DNA of 34,417 nucleotides from an uncultured Collinsella sp. (GTDB lineage: Bacteria; Actinomycetota; Coriobacteriia; Coriobacteriales; Coriobacteriaceae), in the NCBI GenBank assembly GCA_902494555.1, contig CABUTR010000018.1:1-34417 (forward strand), read 5' to 3'. Below, in pieces: positions 14,939-24,147 of the stretch; positions within the stretch are counted from its first letter, which is position 1; the number at the start of each line of letters is the position of its first letter. Made by a program: the position numbers and the translations under genes. The notes under the pieces are model-generated. The model saw nothing but the letters and a program-made list of their open reading frames with translations, was not told where the DNA came from and searched no databases.

Positions 14939-15874
14939 CTAGGCTTTTTTGGGTTTGTTGACGATGATGATGCCGCCGCAGACCAAGAGCAGGGCAACGA
15001 TGACGGTAACGGGGCTCGTGCCAGCACCCTCGCCGAGCAGCAACGCGCTCAGAGCTACGCCAAAGACCGGGTTCATAAAGCCAAAGACCGAAACGCGGCT
15101 GACGGGGTTGACGGCGAGCAGGCGGGACCACAGCGAGTACGCGACGGCAGAAATAAGTGCCATATAAATGATGAGTGCGATAGCGGGGGCGATTGCGGTG
15201 GGGGATAACGTGCCGCCCATTAAAAACCCGATGGCGGTAAGGACCAGACCGCCGACCAAGAACTGCCACCCGGCAAGCAAGACGCCGTCGTGCTCGCGCG
15301 AGAAGATGCCGATCAGGCAGGTCGAAAGAGCACCCGCGACAGTGGAGGCTAGGATAAAGCCCTCGCCATCGAGCCTGAAGCCAAAGGTGCCATCTGCGCC
15401 CGAGAGGTTGACGAGCGCGACGCCGGCAAAGCCCAGCACGCAGCCGAGCACCTTGGCCACATCGAGCTTTTCGGTGCGAAACGCCAGGGCGGCAAAGAGG
15501 ATGGCTAGGAAGTTGGCGCTGGCCTCGATGATGGAGCTCGACATGGCGCTGGCGCGCGAGAGTCCCAGGTAGAAAAAGAAGTACTGGCCGATAGTCTGGA
15601 AGAGCGACAAGATGCAGATGGGCTTGATATCGCGTACCCGTGGGACGAGCGGGCGGCGCTGGGCCGCACTCATACCGGTGATAACCAGGATGCCGGCAAG
15701 GGTGAAGCGCAGACCCGCGAAGAGCAGCTGCGAGGCGCTGTCGTGTGCGGGAATGCCAAAGAGGCCGTAGCCGATCTTGATGCAGGGAAAAGCCGATCCC
15801 CAGAGCGCGCAGCAGACGAGGCAGCCCAGGATGAGTCCGGGCAGGGTGGCGAGATACGGCTTGCGGCTTTCCAT
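14939..15874 (-). CDS. EamA/DMT family transporter
   Basis: A 311-residue membrane protein. ATG 15874 is chosen because AGGAAGGA lies upstream; the frame continues to 15916 without a ribosome site. It has two EamA repeats with about ten helices: CALWGSAFPCIKIGYGLFG near the start, the first-repeat end ASANFLAILFAALAF and VLGCVLGFAGVALVNLSG near 145-165, and a second repeat ending MNPVFGVALSALLLGE (about 270-285). The C-terminus is NKPKKA. The drug/metabolite transporter superfamily exports amino acids, purines or drugs; the substrate cannot be told. It lies downstream of the purL terminator and probably has its own promoter in the 99 bases upstream. Confidence 0.88.
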   Translation of the reverse strand: MESRKPYLATLPGLILGCLVCCALWGSAFPCIKIGYGLFGIPAHDSASQLLFAGLRFTLAGILVITGMSAAQRRPLVPRVRDIKPICILSLFQTIGQYFFFYLGLSRASAMSSSIIEASANFLAILFAALAFRTEKLDVAKVLGCVLGFAGVALVNLSGADGTFGFRLDGEGFILASTVAGALSTCLIGIFSREHDGVLLAGWQFLVGGLVLTAIGFLMGGTLSPTAIAPAIALIIYMALISAVAYSLWSRLLAVNPVSRVSVFGFMNPVFGVALSALLLGEGAGTSPVTVIVALLLVCGGIIIVNKPKKA

Positions 15875-15898
15875 GATGTCCTTCCTGTATGCGCGAAG

Positions 15899-15938
15899 CA
15901 AAAAAGAACCCGCCACCGGATGTGTCGGTGGCGGGTGT
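15899..15938 (-). terminator. Intrinsic terminator of purL
   Basis: Read leftward, CCCGCCACCG and CGGTGGCGGG form a perfect stem (11 pairs including the flanking A-T) around a seven-base loop, followed by TTCTTTTTT. It lies 36 bases after the purL stop and 35 bases before the EamA start, separating the two genes. Confidence 0.92.
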
Positions 15939-15973
15939 TGTTACCCGAGGGGATTGTACCCGATGGGAAAGGT

Positions 15974-18900
15974 TTAAGCGAAGTAGGCCACGCCGCTCTC
16001 AAAGATCGGCATGAACTTATCGCCGGGGACATGCTCGGGCACGTTGCGGTACAGGTTGTCGCCGCGACGCTCGGCATGGCCCATCTTGCCCAGGACGCGG
16101 CCGTCGGGGCTCGTGATGCCCTCGATGGCGAGTGCGGAGCCGTTGGGGTTGACGGAGAGATCCATGCTGGGCTTGCCGTTCTCGCCCACGTACTGCGTGG
16201 CGACCTGGCCGTTGGCGATCAGCTGGGCGAGTACCTCGTCGTTGGCGACAAAGCGGCCCTCGCCGTGGCTGATGGCGACGGTGTAGGGGTCGTCCAGGCT
16301 GCACTGCGACAGCCACGGGGACAAGTTGGACGAGATGCGGGTGCGCACCAGACGGCTCTGGTGGCGGCCGATGGTGTTGAACGTCAGCGTGGGCGCATCG
16401 GGCGTGGCGTCGACGATGTCACCGTAGGGCACCAGGCCGAGCTTGACCAGAGCCTGGAAGCCGTTGCAGATGCCCAGCATCAGGCCGTCGCGGGCCTTGA
16501 GCAGGTCGCGGACTGCCTCGGTGACCTCGGGAGCGCGGAAGAACGCCGTGATGAACTTGGCGGAGCCGTCGGGCTCGTCGCCGCCCGAGAAGCCGCCGGG
16601 GATCATGACAATCTGGCTTGCACGGATGCGGCGGGCAAGCTCGTGGGTGCTCTCGGCGACGGCCTCGGGCGTGAGGTTGTTGATCACGAAGGTGTCGGCC
16701 TCGGCACCGGCTGCGCGGAAGGCGCGGGCGCTATCGTACTCGCAGTTGTTGCCGGGGAACACGGGGATGATCACGCGCGGGCGGGCGATCTTGGCGCCGC
16801 CGTACACGTGGATATCCTTGGCGCGGAAGTCGATGGTCTCGACCTCGGGGGTCTCGCCGGCGCTGCGGTAGGCGAAGACGCCCTCGATGCCGCTCTCCCA
16901 GGCCTCCTGGAGCTCGGCGAGCTCGATGACCTCGGAGCCGGTGTCGATGACATAGCCCTCGACGGTGGTGCCCAGGGGCTCGACGACAACGCCGTCGGCG
17001 ACCTCGGGCAGCTCGGCGTCATCGGCGAGCTCGACGATAAAGCTACCGTAGAGCGGGGTGAAGAGGCTCTCCACGTCCACATCCTCGGCAAGCTCGATAC
17101 CGATCTGGTTGCCGACGCACATTTTAAAGAGGCTCTCGGCGCCGCAGCCGTAGCCGGGCGTGGAGATGGCCAGGGCGTTGCCGTTGGCGGTGAGCGCCTC
17201 GACGGCGTCAAACGCGGCGAGCAGCTGCTGGGCATCGGGACGGTAGTCCTGACCATAGGTGGCGGGGGCGATACGGACAACGCGGTGCGTGAGGCCCTTG
17301 AACTCGGGGGAGACAGCGCGGGCCGCCTTGCCCACGGCAACAGCGAAGCTGATCAGAGTCGGCGGAACGTTGAGCTCGCCGGCCTCGTCCTCAAACGAGC
17401 CGCTCATGGAATCCTTACCGCCGATGGCGCCGGCACCCAGGTCGACCTGGGCCATAAGGGCGCCCAGGACGGCTGCCATGGGCTTGCCCCAGCGCTCTGC
17501 CTCGGTACGCAGACGCTCGAAGTACTCCTGGAAGGAGAGGTAGGCGCGCTTGTGCTCAAAGCCGGCGGCAACGAGCTTGGCGATGGACTCGACCACGGAC
17601 AGGTAGGCGCCAGCAAACTGGTCGGCTTCCATCAGGTAGGGGTTGAAGCCCCATGCCATGGCGCTTGCCGTGGTGGTCTCGCCGTCCACGGGGAACTTGG
17701 CGACCATGGCCGAGCTCGGGGTGAGCTGCGTCTTGCCGCCAAAAGGCATAAGCACGGTTGCGGCACCGATGGTGGAGTCAAAGCGCTCGGAAAGGCCCTT
17801 GTTGGAGGCAACGTTGAGGTCGGTGACAAGCGAGGTCATGCGCACGGCAAGCGTGGTGCCGGCCCAGCTGGGTTGCCACACGCTGCGGGCGCACACGTGG
17901 GCGACTTGGTGCTTGGGCGCGCCGTTGGAGTTGAGGAACTCGCGGGACAGATCGACGATGGCGACGCCGTTCCAGGCCATGCGCATGCGCGGCTCGGCGG
18001 TAACCTCGGCGATAACGGTCGCCTCGAGGTTCTCCTCGGCGGCGTAGCCCATGAACTCCTCGACGTCACCATCGGCGACGGCGCAGGCCATACGCTCCTG
18101 GGACTCGGAGATAGCGAGCTCGGTGCCGTCCAGGCCGTCATACTTCTTAGTCACGGTGTCCAGGTCGACATACAGGCCGTCGGCAAGCTCGCCCACAGCG
18201 ACCGAGACGCCGCCGGCGCCAAAGTCATTGCAGCGCTTGATCAGACGGCAGGCGTCGCCGCGGCGGAACAGACGCTGCAGCTTGCGCTCGACCGGGGCGT
18301 TGCCCTTCTGGACCTCGGCACCCGAGGTCTCGATGGACTCGGTGTTCTGGGTCTTGGAGGAGCCGGTGGCACCGCCGATGCCGTCACGGCCGGTGCGGCC
18401 GCCCAGCAGGATGATCTTGTCGGTGGGGGCGGGGCACTCGCGACGCACGTGGTTTGCCGGGGTAGCGCCCACGACGGCGCCGACCTCCATGTGCTTGGCC
18501 ACGTAACCGGGGTGATAGAGTTCGTTGACCTGACCGGTGGCAAGGCCGATCTGGTTGCCGTAGCTGGAGTAGCCGGCGGCAGCAGTGGTCACGAGCTTAC
18601 GCTGCGGCAGCTTGCCCTCGAGCGTCTCGGAAACCGGGACGGTGGGGTCGCCGGCGCCGGTGACGCGCATGGCCTGGTACACATAGCTGCGGCCCGAGAG
18701 CGGGTCACGGATGGCGCCGCCCACGCAGGTGGCGGCACCGCCGAAGGGCTCGATCTCGGTCGGGTGGTTGTGGGTCTCGTTCTTAAAGAGGAACAGCCAG
18801 TCCTGGTCCTCGCCATCGACATCGACCTTTACCTTGACGGTGCAGGCGTTGATCTCCTCGGACTCGTCGACATCGGTCATGACGCCGGTCTTCTTAAGGT

Positions 18901-19720
18901 ATTTGGCGCCGATGGTGCCCATGTCCATGAGGCAGACGGGCTTGGCGTCGCGACCGAGCTCGTGGCGCATCTCCATATAGCGGTCGAAGGCCTGCTGCAC
19001 CACGGCGTCGTCGATCGTCACGTCGTCCAGGACGGTGCCGAAGGTGGTGTGGCGGCAGTGATCGGACCAGTAGGTGTCGATCACGCGGATCTCGGTGATG
19101 GTGGGGTCGCGATCCTCATCGTGGAAGTACTGCTGGCAGAAGGCGATGTCCGCCTCGTCCATGGCAAGACCGCGTTCGGCGATAAAGGCGGCAAGGCCGG
19201 CCTCATCGAGCTCGCGGAAGCCGTCGAGCACTTCGACGGGCTGGGGCTCGGGGGTCTCCATGTACAGCGTCTCGGGCAGGTCGAGCGAGGCGATGCGCGC
19301 CTCGACGGGGTTCACCACGTAGTGCTTGATGGCCTCGACGGCGGCTTCGTCCAGAGCGCCCGAGATCATATAGACCTTGGCGGAGCGCACGGCGGGGCGC
19401 TCGCCCTGGCTGATGAGCTGCACGCACTCGCTGGCGGAGTCGGCGCGCTGGTCAAACTGGCCAGGCAGGAATTCGACGGCAAAGACGGCGCCATCGCTTG
19501 CGGGGAGCTCGTCGTAGGTCACATCGACCTGGGGCTCGCTAAAGACGGTCGGCACGCAGGAGCGGAAAAGCTCCTCGTCGATGCCCTCGACGTCGTAGCG
19601 GTTGATGATCCTCAGGGCCTCGATGCCCTTGATGCCGAGAATCTCGGTCAGCTCGCCCTTGAGCTGCTGAGCCTCGACGTCGAACCCGGGTTTCTTCTCC
19701 ACGTAGATACGAGAGACCAT
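15974..19720 (-). CDS. purL: Phosphoribosylformylglycinamidine synthase, single-chain PurL
   Basis: A 1248-residue enzyme that converts FGAR, ATP and glutamine to FGAM in purine synthesis. ATG 19720 follows AGGAAGGCAGGAACC. It is the large single-chain form with three parts: an N-terminal PurS-like region; the synthase core, with YWSDHCRHTTFG at 217-228 and FKNETHNHPTEIEPFGG at 312-328; and a C-terminal glutaminase. In the glutaminase, LGICNGFQ carries the nucleophile Cys (about 1085), and GHAER carries the His and Glu of the triad (about 1215 and 1217). The spacing matches E. coli PurL apart from a shorter N-terminal part. It is a stand-alone gene with its own terminator, not part of a pur operon here. 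A single antisense frame spans the whole gene (see rejected items). Confidence 0.97.
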   Translation of the reverse strand: MVSRIYVEKKPGFDVEAQQLKGELTEILGIKGIEALRIINRYDVEGIDEELFRSCVPTVFSEPQVDVTYDELPASDGAVFAVEFLPGQFDQRADSASECVQLISQGERPAVRSAKVYMISGALDEAAVEAIKHYVVNPVEARIASLDLPETLYMETPEPQPVEVLDGFRELDEAGLAAFIAERGLAMDEADIAFCQQYFHDEDRDPTITEIRVIDTYWSDHCRHTTFGTVLDDVTIDDAVVQQAFDRYMEMRHELGRDAKPVCLMDMGTIGAKYLKKTGVMTDVDESEEINACTVKVKVDVDGEDQDWLFLFKNETHNHPTEIEPFGGAATCVGGAIRDPLSGRSYVYQAMRVTGAGDPTVPVSETLEGKLPQRKLVTTAAAGYSSYGNQIGLATGQVNELYHPGYVAKHMEVGAVVGATPANHVRRECPAPTDKIILLGGRTGRDGIGGATGSSKTQNTESIETSGAEVQKGNAPVERKLQRLFRRGDACRLIKRCNDFGAGGVSVAVGELADGLYVDLDTVTKKYDGLDGTELAISESQERMACAVADGDVEEFMGYAAEENLEATVIAEVTAEPRMRMAWNGVAIVDLSREFLNSNGAPKHQVAHVCARSVWQPSWAGTTLAVRMTSLVTDLNVASNKGLSERFDSTIGAATVLMPFGGKTQLTPSSAMVAKFPVDGETTTASAMAWGFNPYLMEADQFAGAYLSVVESIAKLVAAGFEHKRAYLSFQEYFERLRTEAERWGKPMAAVLGALMAQVDLGAGAIGGKDSMSGSFEDEAGELNVPPTLISFAVAVGKAARAVSPEFKGLTHRVVRIAPATYGQDYRPDAQQLLAAFDAVEALTANGNALAISTPGYGCGAESLFKMCVGNQIGIELAEDVDVESLFTPLYGSFIVELADDAELPEVADGVVVEPLGTTVEGYVIDTGSEVIELAELQEAWESGIEGVFAYRSAGETPEVETIDFRAKDIHVYGGAKIARPRVIIPVFPGNNCEYDSARAFRAAGAEADTFVINNLTPEAVAESTHELARRIRASQIVMIPGGFSGGDEPDGSAKFITAFFRAPEVTEAVRDLLKARDGLMLGICNGFQALVKLGLVPYGDIVDATPDAPTLTFNTIGRHQSRLVRTRISSNLSPWLSQCSLDDPYTVAISHGEGRFVANDEVLAQLIANGQVATQYVGENGKPSMDLSVNPNGSALAIEGITSPDGRVLGKMGHAERRGDNLYRNVPEHVPGDKFMPIFESGVAYFA

Positions 19721-19828
19721 TGGTTCCTGCCTTCCTGATCGGTTGGGCGTACGGTACGGTATGCGGCAGCGGTCGGTTTGCGGGGTCTGCCCTGCGGTCG
19801 CCTTGAGCCACATGTTTGTAAACCTCAC

Positions 19829-19835
19829 TATGATA
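19829..19835. promoter_or_regulatory. Shared -10 region of divergent purL and antiporter promoters
   Basis: The heptamer TATGATA offers TATGAT on the plus strand and TATCAT on the minus strand. Its centre lies 73 bases before the antiporter start and 112 bases before the purL start. -35 boxes are weak on both sides (TTGAGC at 19803-19808 has a 20-base spacer). It is a plausible overlapping divergent promoter. Confidence 0.3.
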
Positions 19836-19904
19836 CGACAGCTCGCGGCGCGTAGAGGACGGCGAGGGTGCTACAGTGAAGCGCAAACAAGAGAAAGGCA
19901 TCAC

Positions 19905-21467
19905 ATGGCATTCGTCTCGCTCGCCATCATCGCACTCGTGGCCTTTGCAAGCCCCTTCATCGCCTCGGCGATTCCTGGAAAACCCGTTCCCGAAACGGTC
20001 TTTTTGCTCGTGTTCGGCGCGGTGCTGGGCCCACATATACTCGGCGTTATCCATGTAGATACCGAGGTCTCGCTTGTGTCCGAGCTCGGTCTGGCCTTTT
20101 TGTTCTTGCTTGCCGGCTTTGAGATCGATCCCAAGAGCATCACGGGCGTCGAGGGGCGCTACGGCTTGGCGACGTGGGTCGTCACGTTTGGTATCGCCTG
20201 GCTTGCCGTGCGCTTTACCCCGTGGTTCTCGGTCAGTCATTTCGACGGTATCGCCGTGACGCTTGCCCTTACTTCGACGGCGCTCGGTACGCTTGTGCCC
20301 ATCATGCGTGAGCGCTCGCTCACCGGCACGCGCGTGGGCGACTCGATTCTCGCGTATGGCACCTGGGGCGAACTTGGACCCGTGCTTGCTATGTCGGTGT
20401 TGCTGTCTGCCCGCACTGGCATCCAAACGCTCGTAATCCTTGGCTTGTTTGCGGTGGTTTGCGTGTTGCTGGCCGTGGTTCCAAGCCGCTCCAAGCGCGT
20501 CGGCAGCCGCTTCTTTGCGTTTGTCGAGGAACGTGCCGATACCACGTCGCAGACCTTCGTGCGCCTGACGGTGCTCATCCTGGTCACGCTCGTGGCGTTC
20601 TCGGCCGTCTTTGATCTCGACATCGTGTTGGGTTCTTTTGCCGCCGGCTTTGTCCTGCGCTATATCATCCCCGAGGGCAACCATACGCTCGAGACCAAGC
20701 TCGACGGCCTGGCCTACGGCTTTTTGATTCCGGTGTTCTTTACCGTATCGGGCACAAAGATCGACCTGACGGCCGTGGCGTCGCGCCCGGGCTTGCTCGC
20801 GGGCTTTATCGTGGCGTTGTTGATTATTCGTGCCGTGCCCATTCTTATCTCTATGAGCATTTGTCCTGCGACGCGCGATGTCTCGGCGTATGGCCGCATT
20901 ACCGTGGCCCTGTACTGCACCACGGCGCTGCCGATCATCGTTGCCGTGACGAGCGTTGCCGTCAACGCGGGTGCGCTGTCGCAAGACATCGCGTCGGTCA
21001 TGGTTGCCGCCGGTGCCATCACGGTATTCTTGATGCCGCTGCTCGCGCAGCTCTTCTACCGCGTGGTCGACGCCGCGCCGGTCGCCGCCGTGGCAGAGGT
21101 TGCCGAGCACCCTGCCGAGGCACTCGATATCCTGCGTGCCCATCACGATTTGGCGAGTCTGCTCGCACGAGAGCACGAGCTGCTAACCTCGCATGGCCAT
21201 GGTCGCGTATTCGAGGGCCTGCCTACGCTCGATACGATTGCCGAGCGTCTTTCCGCCGAGGCGGCGAGCGGCCACATCGATGCCCGCATTGTGGACGCGG
21301 CGCATCTTCTTGCCGACAAGACCTATGGAGACGAGGTCGACCCGTCCGAGCTGACTCCGCGTGAGCGTCGCCGCCTGGAGCGCGCCAAGCTCGCCGTGCG
21401 CGAATACCGCCGCCGCATGCTGGAGCTCTATGCGAGAGAAGAAGCCGAGGACGACGACGGTAAGTAG
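19905..21467 (+). CDS. Kef-type (CPA2) monovalent cation/proton antiporter
   Basis: A 520-residue protein. ATG 19905 lies six bases after GAGAAAGG and is where hydrophobic sequence begins. Residues 1-385 form about twelve helices of a sodium/hydrogen-exchanger domain: FLLVFGAVLGPHILG near 28-42, LGLAFLFLLAGFEIDPKS at about 57-74, LALTSTALGTLVPIMRE near 124-140 and GFLIPVFFTVSGTKIDL near 273-289. The C-terminal 130 residues are cytoplasmic and helical, highly charged, and lack the TrkA-N nucleotide-binding domain of classic KefB/C. Exchange of K+ or Na+ for H+ is inferred from the family. It is a single gene with its own terminator. Confidence 0.88.
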   Translation: MAFVSLAIIALVAFASPFIASAIPGKPVPETVFLLVFGAVLGPHILGVIHVDTEVSLVSELGLAFLFLLAGFEIDPKSITGVEGRYGLATWVVTFGIAWLAVRFTPWFSVSHFDGIAVTLALTSTALGTLVPIMRERSLTGTRVGDSILAYGTWGELGPVLAMSVLLSARTGIQTLVILGLFAVVCVLLAVVPSRSKRVGSRFFAFVEERADTTSQTFVRLTVLILVTLVAFSAVFDLDIVLGSFAAGFVLRYIIPEGNHTLETKLDGLAYGFLIPVFFTVSGTKIDLTAVASRPGLLAGFIVALLIIRAVPILISMSICPATRDVSAYGRITVALYCTTALPIIVAVTSVAVNAGALSQDIASVMVAAGAITVFLMPLLAQLFYRVVDAAPVAAVAEVAEHPAEALDILRAHHDLASLLAREHELLTSHGHGRVFEGLPTLDTIAERLSAEAASGHIDARIVDAAHLLADKTYGDEVDPSELTPRERRRLERAKLAVREYRRRMLELYAREEAEDDDGK

Positions 21468-21505
21468 CAAGGAATGTCGGGATACGGGTTCCGTCCAAAT
21501 AATAG

Positions 21506-21546
21506 AAGGCGCGCTGCCTGCGGTTGATGCAGACAGCACGCCTTTT
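21506..21546 (+). terminator. Intrinsic terminator of the antiporter gene
   Basis: AAGGCGCGCTG pairs with CAGCACGCCTT (one mismatch), and CTGC with GCAG inside, around GGTTGAT; TTTT follows. It begins 39 bases after the stop and lies between convergent genes. Confidence 0.8.
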
Positions 21547-21588
21547 GCGTTGAACTCTGTTGAGGTTCGAAGCCGAAACTTTCGACCT

Positions 21589-22338
21589 TTAGGAGCGGGC
21601 TGCTCCGTCGACGGGGAGCACCGCGCCCGTGACGTAGGAGGACATGTCGCTCGCCAGGAAAACAAAGGCGTTGGCGACATCCTCGGGCTCGCCCATGCGA
21701 CCGAGCGGAATAGTGGCGATGATGGGCTTGATGACCTCTTCGGGCAGGTTGGCGACCATATCGGTCTTGGTTACGCCTGGGGCAACGGCGTTGACGCGGA
21801 TGCCCATGGGGGCGAGCTCGCGCGAGAGCGACTGGACCATGCCGTTGACGGCGAACTTGGACGTGGGATAGCCAACGCCGGAGGGCTGACCGTACTTGGC
21901 GACCATCGAGCTTGTGGTAGTGATGGTGCCGCCGTGGCCGGCCTCGGTCATGATCTTGGCGGCAGCTTGGTGACCGTTAAAGACGGCGACGACGTTGAGG
22001 TCCATGACCTTTGCGAACTCCTCGGCCGTATAGTTAAGGAGCGGCGAGCGCTGGGAGATGCCGGCATTGTTGACGACCGTGTCCAAGCCGCCCATGTCGG
22101 CGGCAGCCTGGGTAAAGGCCTCGGTCACGGCTTCGAGCGAGGTGAGGTCGCAGGAGCGGCCCCAGACCTTCGCGTCGGGATAGGCGGCTGCCAGCTTCTC
22201 AACGGCCGCGTCGGCAGTCTCCTGGCGTGAGCCAAAGACGGTGACGGCAGCGCCTTCCTCGATAAAACGGCAGGCGATGGCATAGCCGATACCGCGCGTG
22301 CCTCCGGTGATGATTGCTTTCTTGCCCTCGAGCAACAT
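21589..22338 (-). CDS. Short-chain dehydrogenase/reductase (FabG-like)
   Basis: A 249-residue classical SDR with ATG at 22338 behind AGAGGAAG. Motifs are the TGGTRGIG cofactor loop (11-18), the CDLTS acidic site near 63-67, NNAG (90-93) and the catalytic Ser in TTTSSM (143/144) with Y157 and K161 (YPTSK). The C-terminus SYVTGAVLPVDGAARS is typical. Ser/Arg in FGSRQE (37-39) after the second strand favours NADP(H). FabG (3-oxoacyl-ACP reductase) is the nearest textbook match, but gut Actinobacteria have many SDRs, including hydroxysteroid dehydrogenases, and no fatty-acid genes are adjacent. The substrate stays open. It is transcribed alone, downstream of the hom terminator. Confidence 0.9.
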   Translation of the reverse strand: MLLEGKKAIITGGTRGIGYAIACRFIEEGAAVTVFGSRQETADAAVEKLAAAYPDAKVWGRSCDLTSLEAVTEAFTQAAADMGGLDTVVNNAGISQRSPLLNYTAEEFAKVMDLNVVAVFNGHQAAAKIMTEAGHGGTITTTSSMVAKYGQPSGVGYPTSKFAVNGMVQSLSRELAPMGIRVNAVAPGVTKTDMVANLPEEVIKPIIATIPLGRMGEPEDVANAFVFLASDMSSYVTGAVLPVDGAARS

Positions 22339-22410
22339 GGTGCTTCCTCTCATCGCGGGCGGACATTCGCAACAAAGCGTAGCGGTAGCCGGAATCGGCC
22401 GCGTTTGCAT

Positions 22411-22439
22411 ATCGGTGAACGGTAGCCCGCGTTACCGAT
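22411..22439. promoter_or_regulatory. Imperfect palindrome upstream of the SDR gene
   Basis: ATCGGT (22411-22416) and ACCGAT (22434-22439) are inverted copies, with an inner CGGTA/TACCG pair offset by one base. It lies about 75 bases before the SDR start, between that gene and the hom terminator, a position suited to an operator. Confidence 0.25.
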
Positions 22440-22486
22440 GAGCGGCTCGCGCAAATATGCTCTGCCGTTGTGCTTAGGGCGGGTGA

Positions 22487-22523
22487 CAAAAGGGCTCCCG
22501 TCCCACGTCGGACGGGAGCCCTC
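22487..22523 (-). terminator. Intrinsic terminator of hom
   Basis: Read leftward, GGGCTCCCGTCC and GGACGGGAGCCC form a perfect 12-bp stem (13 with the flanking A-T pair) around a six-base loop, followed by TTTTG. It lies 30 bases after the hom stop codon. Confidence 0.92.
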
Positions 22524-22552
22524 AAGGCGCGTATTGCTAGGCGAGTGTTGGG

Positions 22553-23896
22553 TTAGTTGGCCATAACGCCTTCGGTCCAGGCCTCGACGTCCTCGATACG
22601 CAGGACGTTGGCGACCTCGGCCACGCAGTCGACGCTGGCAAGCTCGGCGGCGGCAGCCTGGACGTCCTTCTCGAGCGCGCGGTGCGTCAGGAAGATGACC
22701 GAGCAGGCATCGCTGACGCCCGACTTGCCGTCCTCGACCTGGTTGATGAGCGAGATCGAGATGTTGTGCTTGGCAAAGATGTCGACCGTCTCGGACAGGG
22801 CGCCCACGCGGTCGGCGACCTTCAGACGCACATAGTACTTGGTCTGGAGCTCGTCCATGGGCTTAAAGGTGAGGTTGTGGCCATAGGGCTCAATCTCGGG
22901 CAGCGGAGCCACGCCACGGCTGATCTGCTCGGAGAGCGACAGGATATCGCCCACGACGGCGCTCGCGGTGGGGAAGGAGCCTGCGCCCGCGCCGTAGAAC
23001 ATGGTCTCGCCCACGGCGTCGCCTACCACGTAGACGGCGTTCATGGCGCCGTTGACCTTGGCAAGCATATGGTCTGCCGGGATGAGCGTGGGATGCACGC
23101 GAACGTCGACGCCGGCGTCGGTGTTGCGGGCGATGCCCAGCAGCTTGATGGTGTAGCCGAGCTCGCGGGCCTGGGCGATGTCCTCGGCGCCGATGGTACG
23201 GATACCCTGCTGGTACACATCGTCGGTGGTAACGCGGGTGCCAAAGCCGATGGAGGCGAGGATGGCCGTCTTGCTGGCGGCGTCGAAGCCGTCGACGTCG
23301 GCGGACGGGTCGGCCTCGGCATAGCCCTTGGCCTGCGCGTCGGCAAGCACGTCAGCGTAATCGGCGCCCTCGGCGTCCATGCGCGACAGGATATAGTTGG
23401 TGGTGCCGTTGAGGATGCCGGCGATGGTCAGGATCTTGTTACCCACCAGGTCGTGCTCGAGCGTGCTGACGATGGGGATGCCGCCACCGCAGCTGGCCTC
23501 GCACTTAATCTGCACGCCGCACTCACGCGCCTTCTCGGCGAGCGTCTCGACATGACGGCCCAGCAGGGCCTTGTTGGCAGAGACGACGTGCTTGCCGTTC
23601 TCGAAGGCGGTGGTGAAGATCTCGGTCGCGGGGTGCTCGCCTCCGATGAGCTCGACGACGATATCGACGGCTGGGTCGGTGACGACATCATGCCAGTCAC
23701 TCGTAAAGGCCTCGCGCTCAATACCGGCTGCTTCAGCCTGCTCCCAGGCAAGCGCGCAGGCGCGGGTCAGCTTAAGGTCGATGCCGTAGGCTGTCAGGTA
23801 CTCATCGTGGTGGCTCTTGATCAGACGGGCCACGCCGCCGCCGACGGTTCCCAGACCGATCAGACCGACGTTCACGGTGCGCAGGGGTTCGCTCAT
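22553..23896 (-). CDS. hom: Homoserine dehydrogenase with C-terminal ACT domain
   Basis: A 447-residue enzyme reducing aspartate semialdehyde to homoserine for Thr and Met synthesis. The ATG follows GAAGGAGTT. The N-terminal Rossmann domain has GLIGLGTVGGG (11-21) and VSANKALLG (105-113). The catalytic domain has CEASCGGGIPIV (132-143), GILNGTTNYIL (160-170) and DVDGFDAASK (200-209), which holds the catalytic Asp and Lys residues of the family. The last 80 residues (YYVRLKVADRVGALSE, then ISLINQ) form an ACT domain, so feedback control by threonine is likely. It is transcribed alone, divergent from the ABC importer. Confidence 0.96.
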   Translation of the reverse strand: MSEPLRTVNVGLIGLGTVGGGVARLIKSHHDEYLTAYGIDLKLTRACALAWEQAEAAGIEREAFTSDWHDVVTDPAVDIVVELIGGEHPATEIFTTAFENGKHVVSANKALLGRHVETLAEKARECGVQIKCEASCGGGIPIVSTLEHDLVGNKILTIAGILNGTTNYILSRMDAEGADYADVLADAQAKGYAEADPSADVDGFDAASKTAILASIGFGTRVTTDDVYQQGIRTIGAEDIAQARELGYTIKLLGIARNTDAGVDVRVHPTLIPADHMLAKVNGAMNAVYVVGDAVGETMFYGAGAGSFPTASAVVGDILSLSEQISRGVAPLPEIEPYGHNLTFKPMDELQTKYYVRLKVADRVGALSETVDIFAKHNISISLINQVEDGKSGVSDACSVIFLTHRALEKDVQAAAAELASVDCVAEVANVLRIEDVEAWTEGVMAN

Positions 23897-24147
23897 AGAT
23901 AACTCCTTCGTGCATCTTATGGATGGATAAACCGCTTAAAGGTTGAGTGCATTCTAACGTGAACCGGGGACGCGTGCTCGCCAGGCAACAGGAGCCGCAC
24001 AAAACGGCACCCCCGAAACGCTGCGGAAACATTGGAAACATGCTCGCTACAAACGGAACTCCGTAACAAACTGTCAACGTTTGCGCCATAAGGTTTGCCC
24101 TGTACCGCAAGACGGCCGCACCGCGGCCAGCGAAAAAGGGGGACACC
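23897..24147. promoter_or_regulatory. Divergent control region between hom and the ABC importer
   Basis: This 251-base gap must hold both promoters. The clearest feature is an exact tandem of GGAAACAT at 24025-24032 and 24034-24041, and GGAAACATT recurs before the second receptor gene (25377-25385). Downstream, AAAC and GTTT flank TGTCAAC near 24067-24081. AAAGGGGGA is the ribosome site of the first receptor gene. No confident -10/-35 pair or riboswitch is visible. Confidence 0.35.

Noticed and set aside
15743..19738. An uninterrupted plus-strand frame of 1331 codons opposite purL
   Set aside because: It mirrors the purL codons and its product is low in complexity (Gly, Ala, Asp, Leu, His runs). 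Open antisense frames are expected where wobble bases are nearly all G or C. There is no ribosome site and no recognisable domain.
19721..19828. A 36-residue N-terminal extension of PurL
   Set aside because: The ribosome site AGGAAGGCAGGAA lies directly before ATG 19720, and the extension would run through the divergent promoter region.
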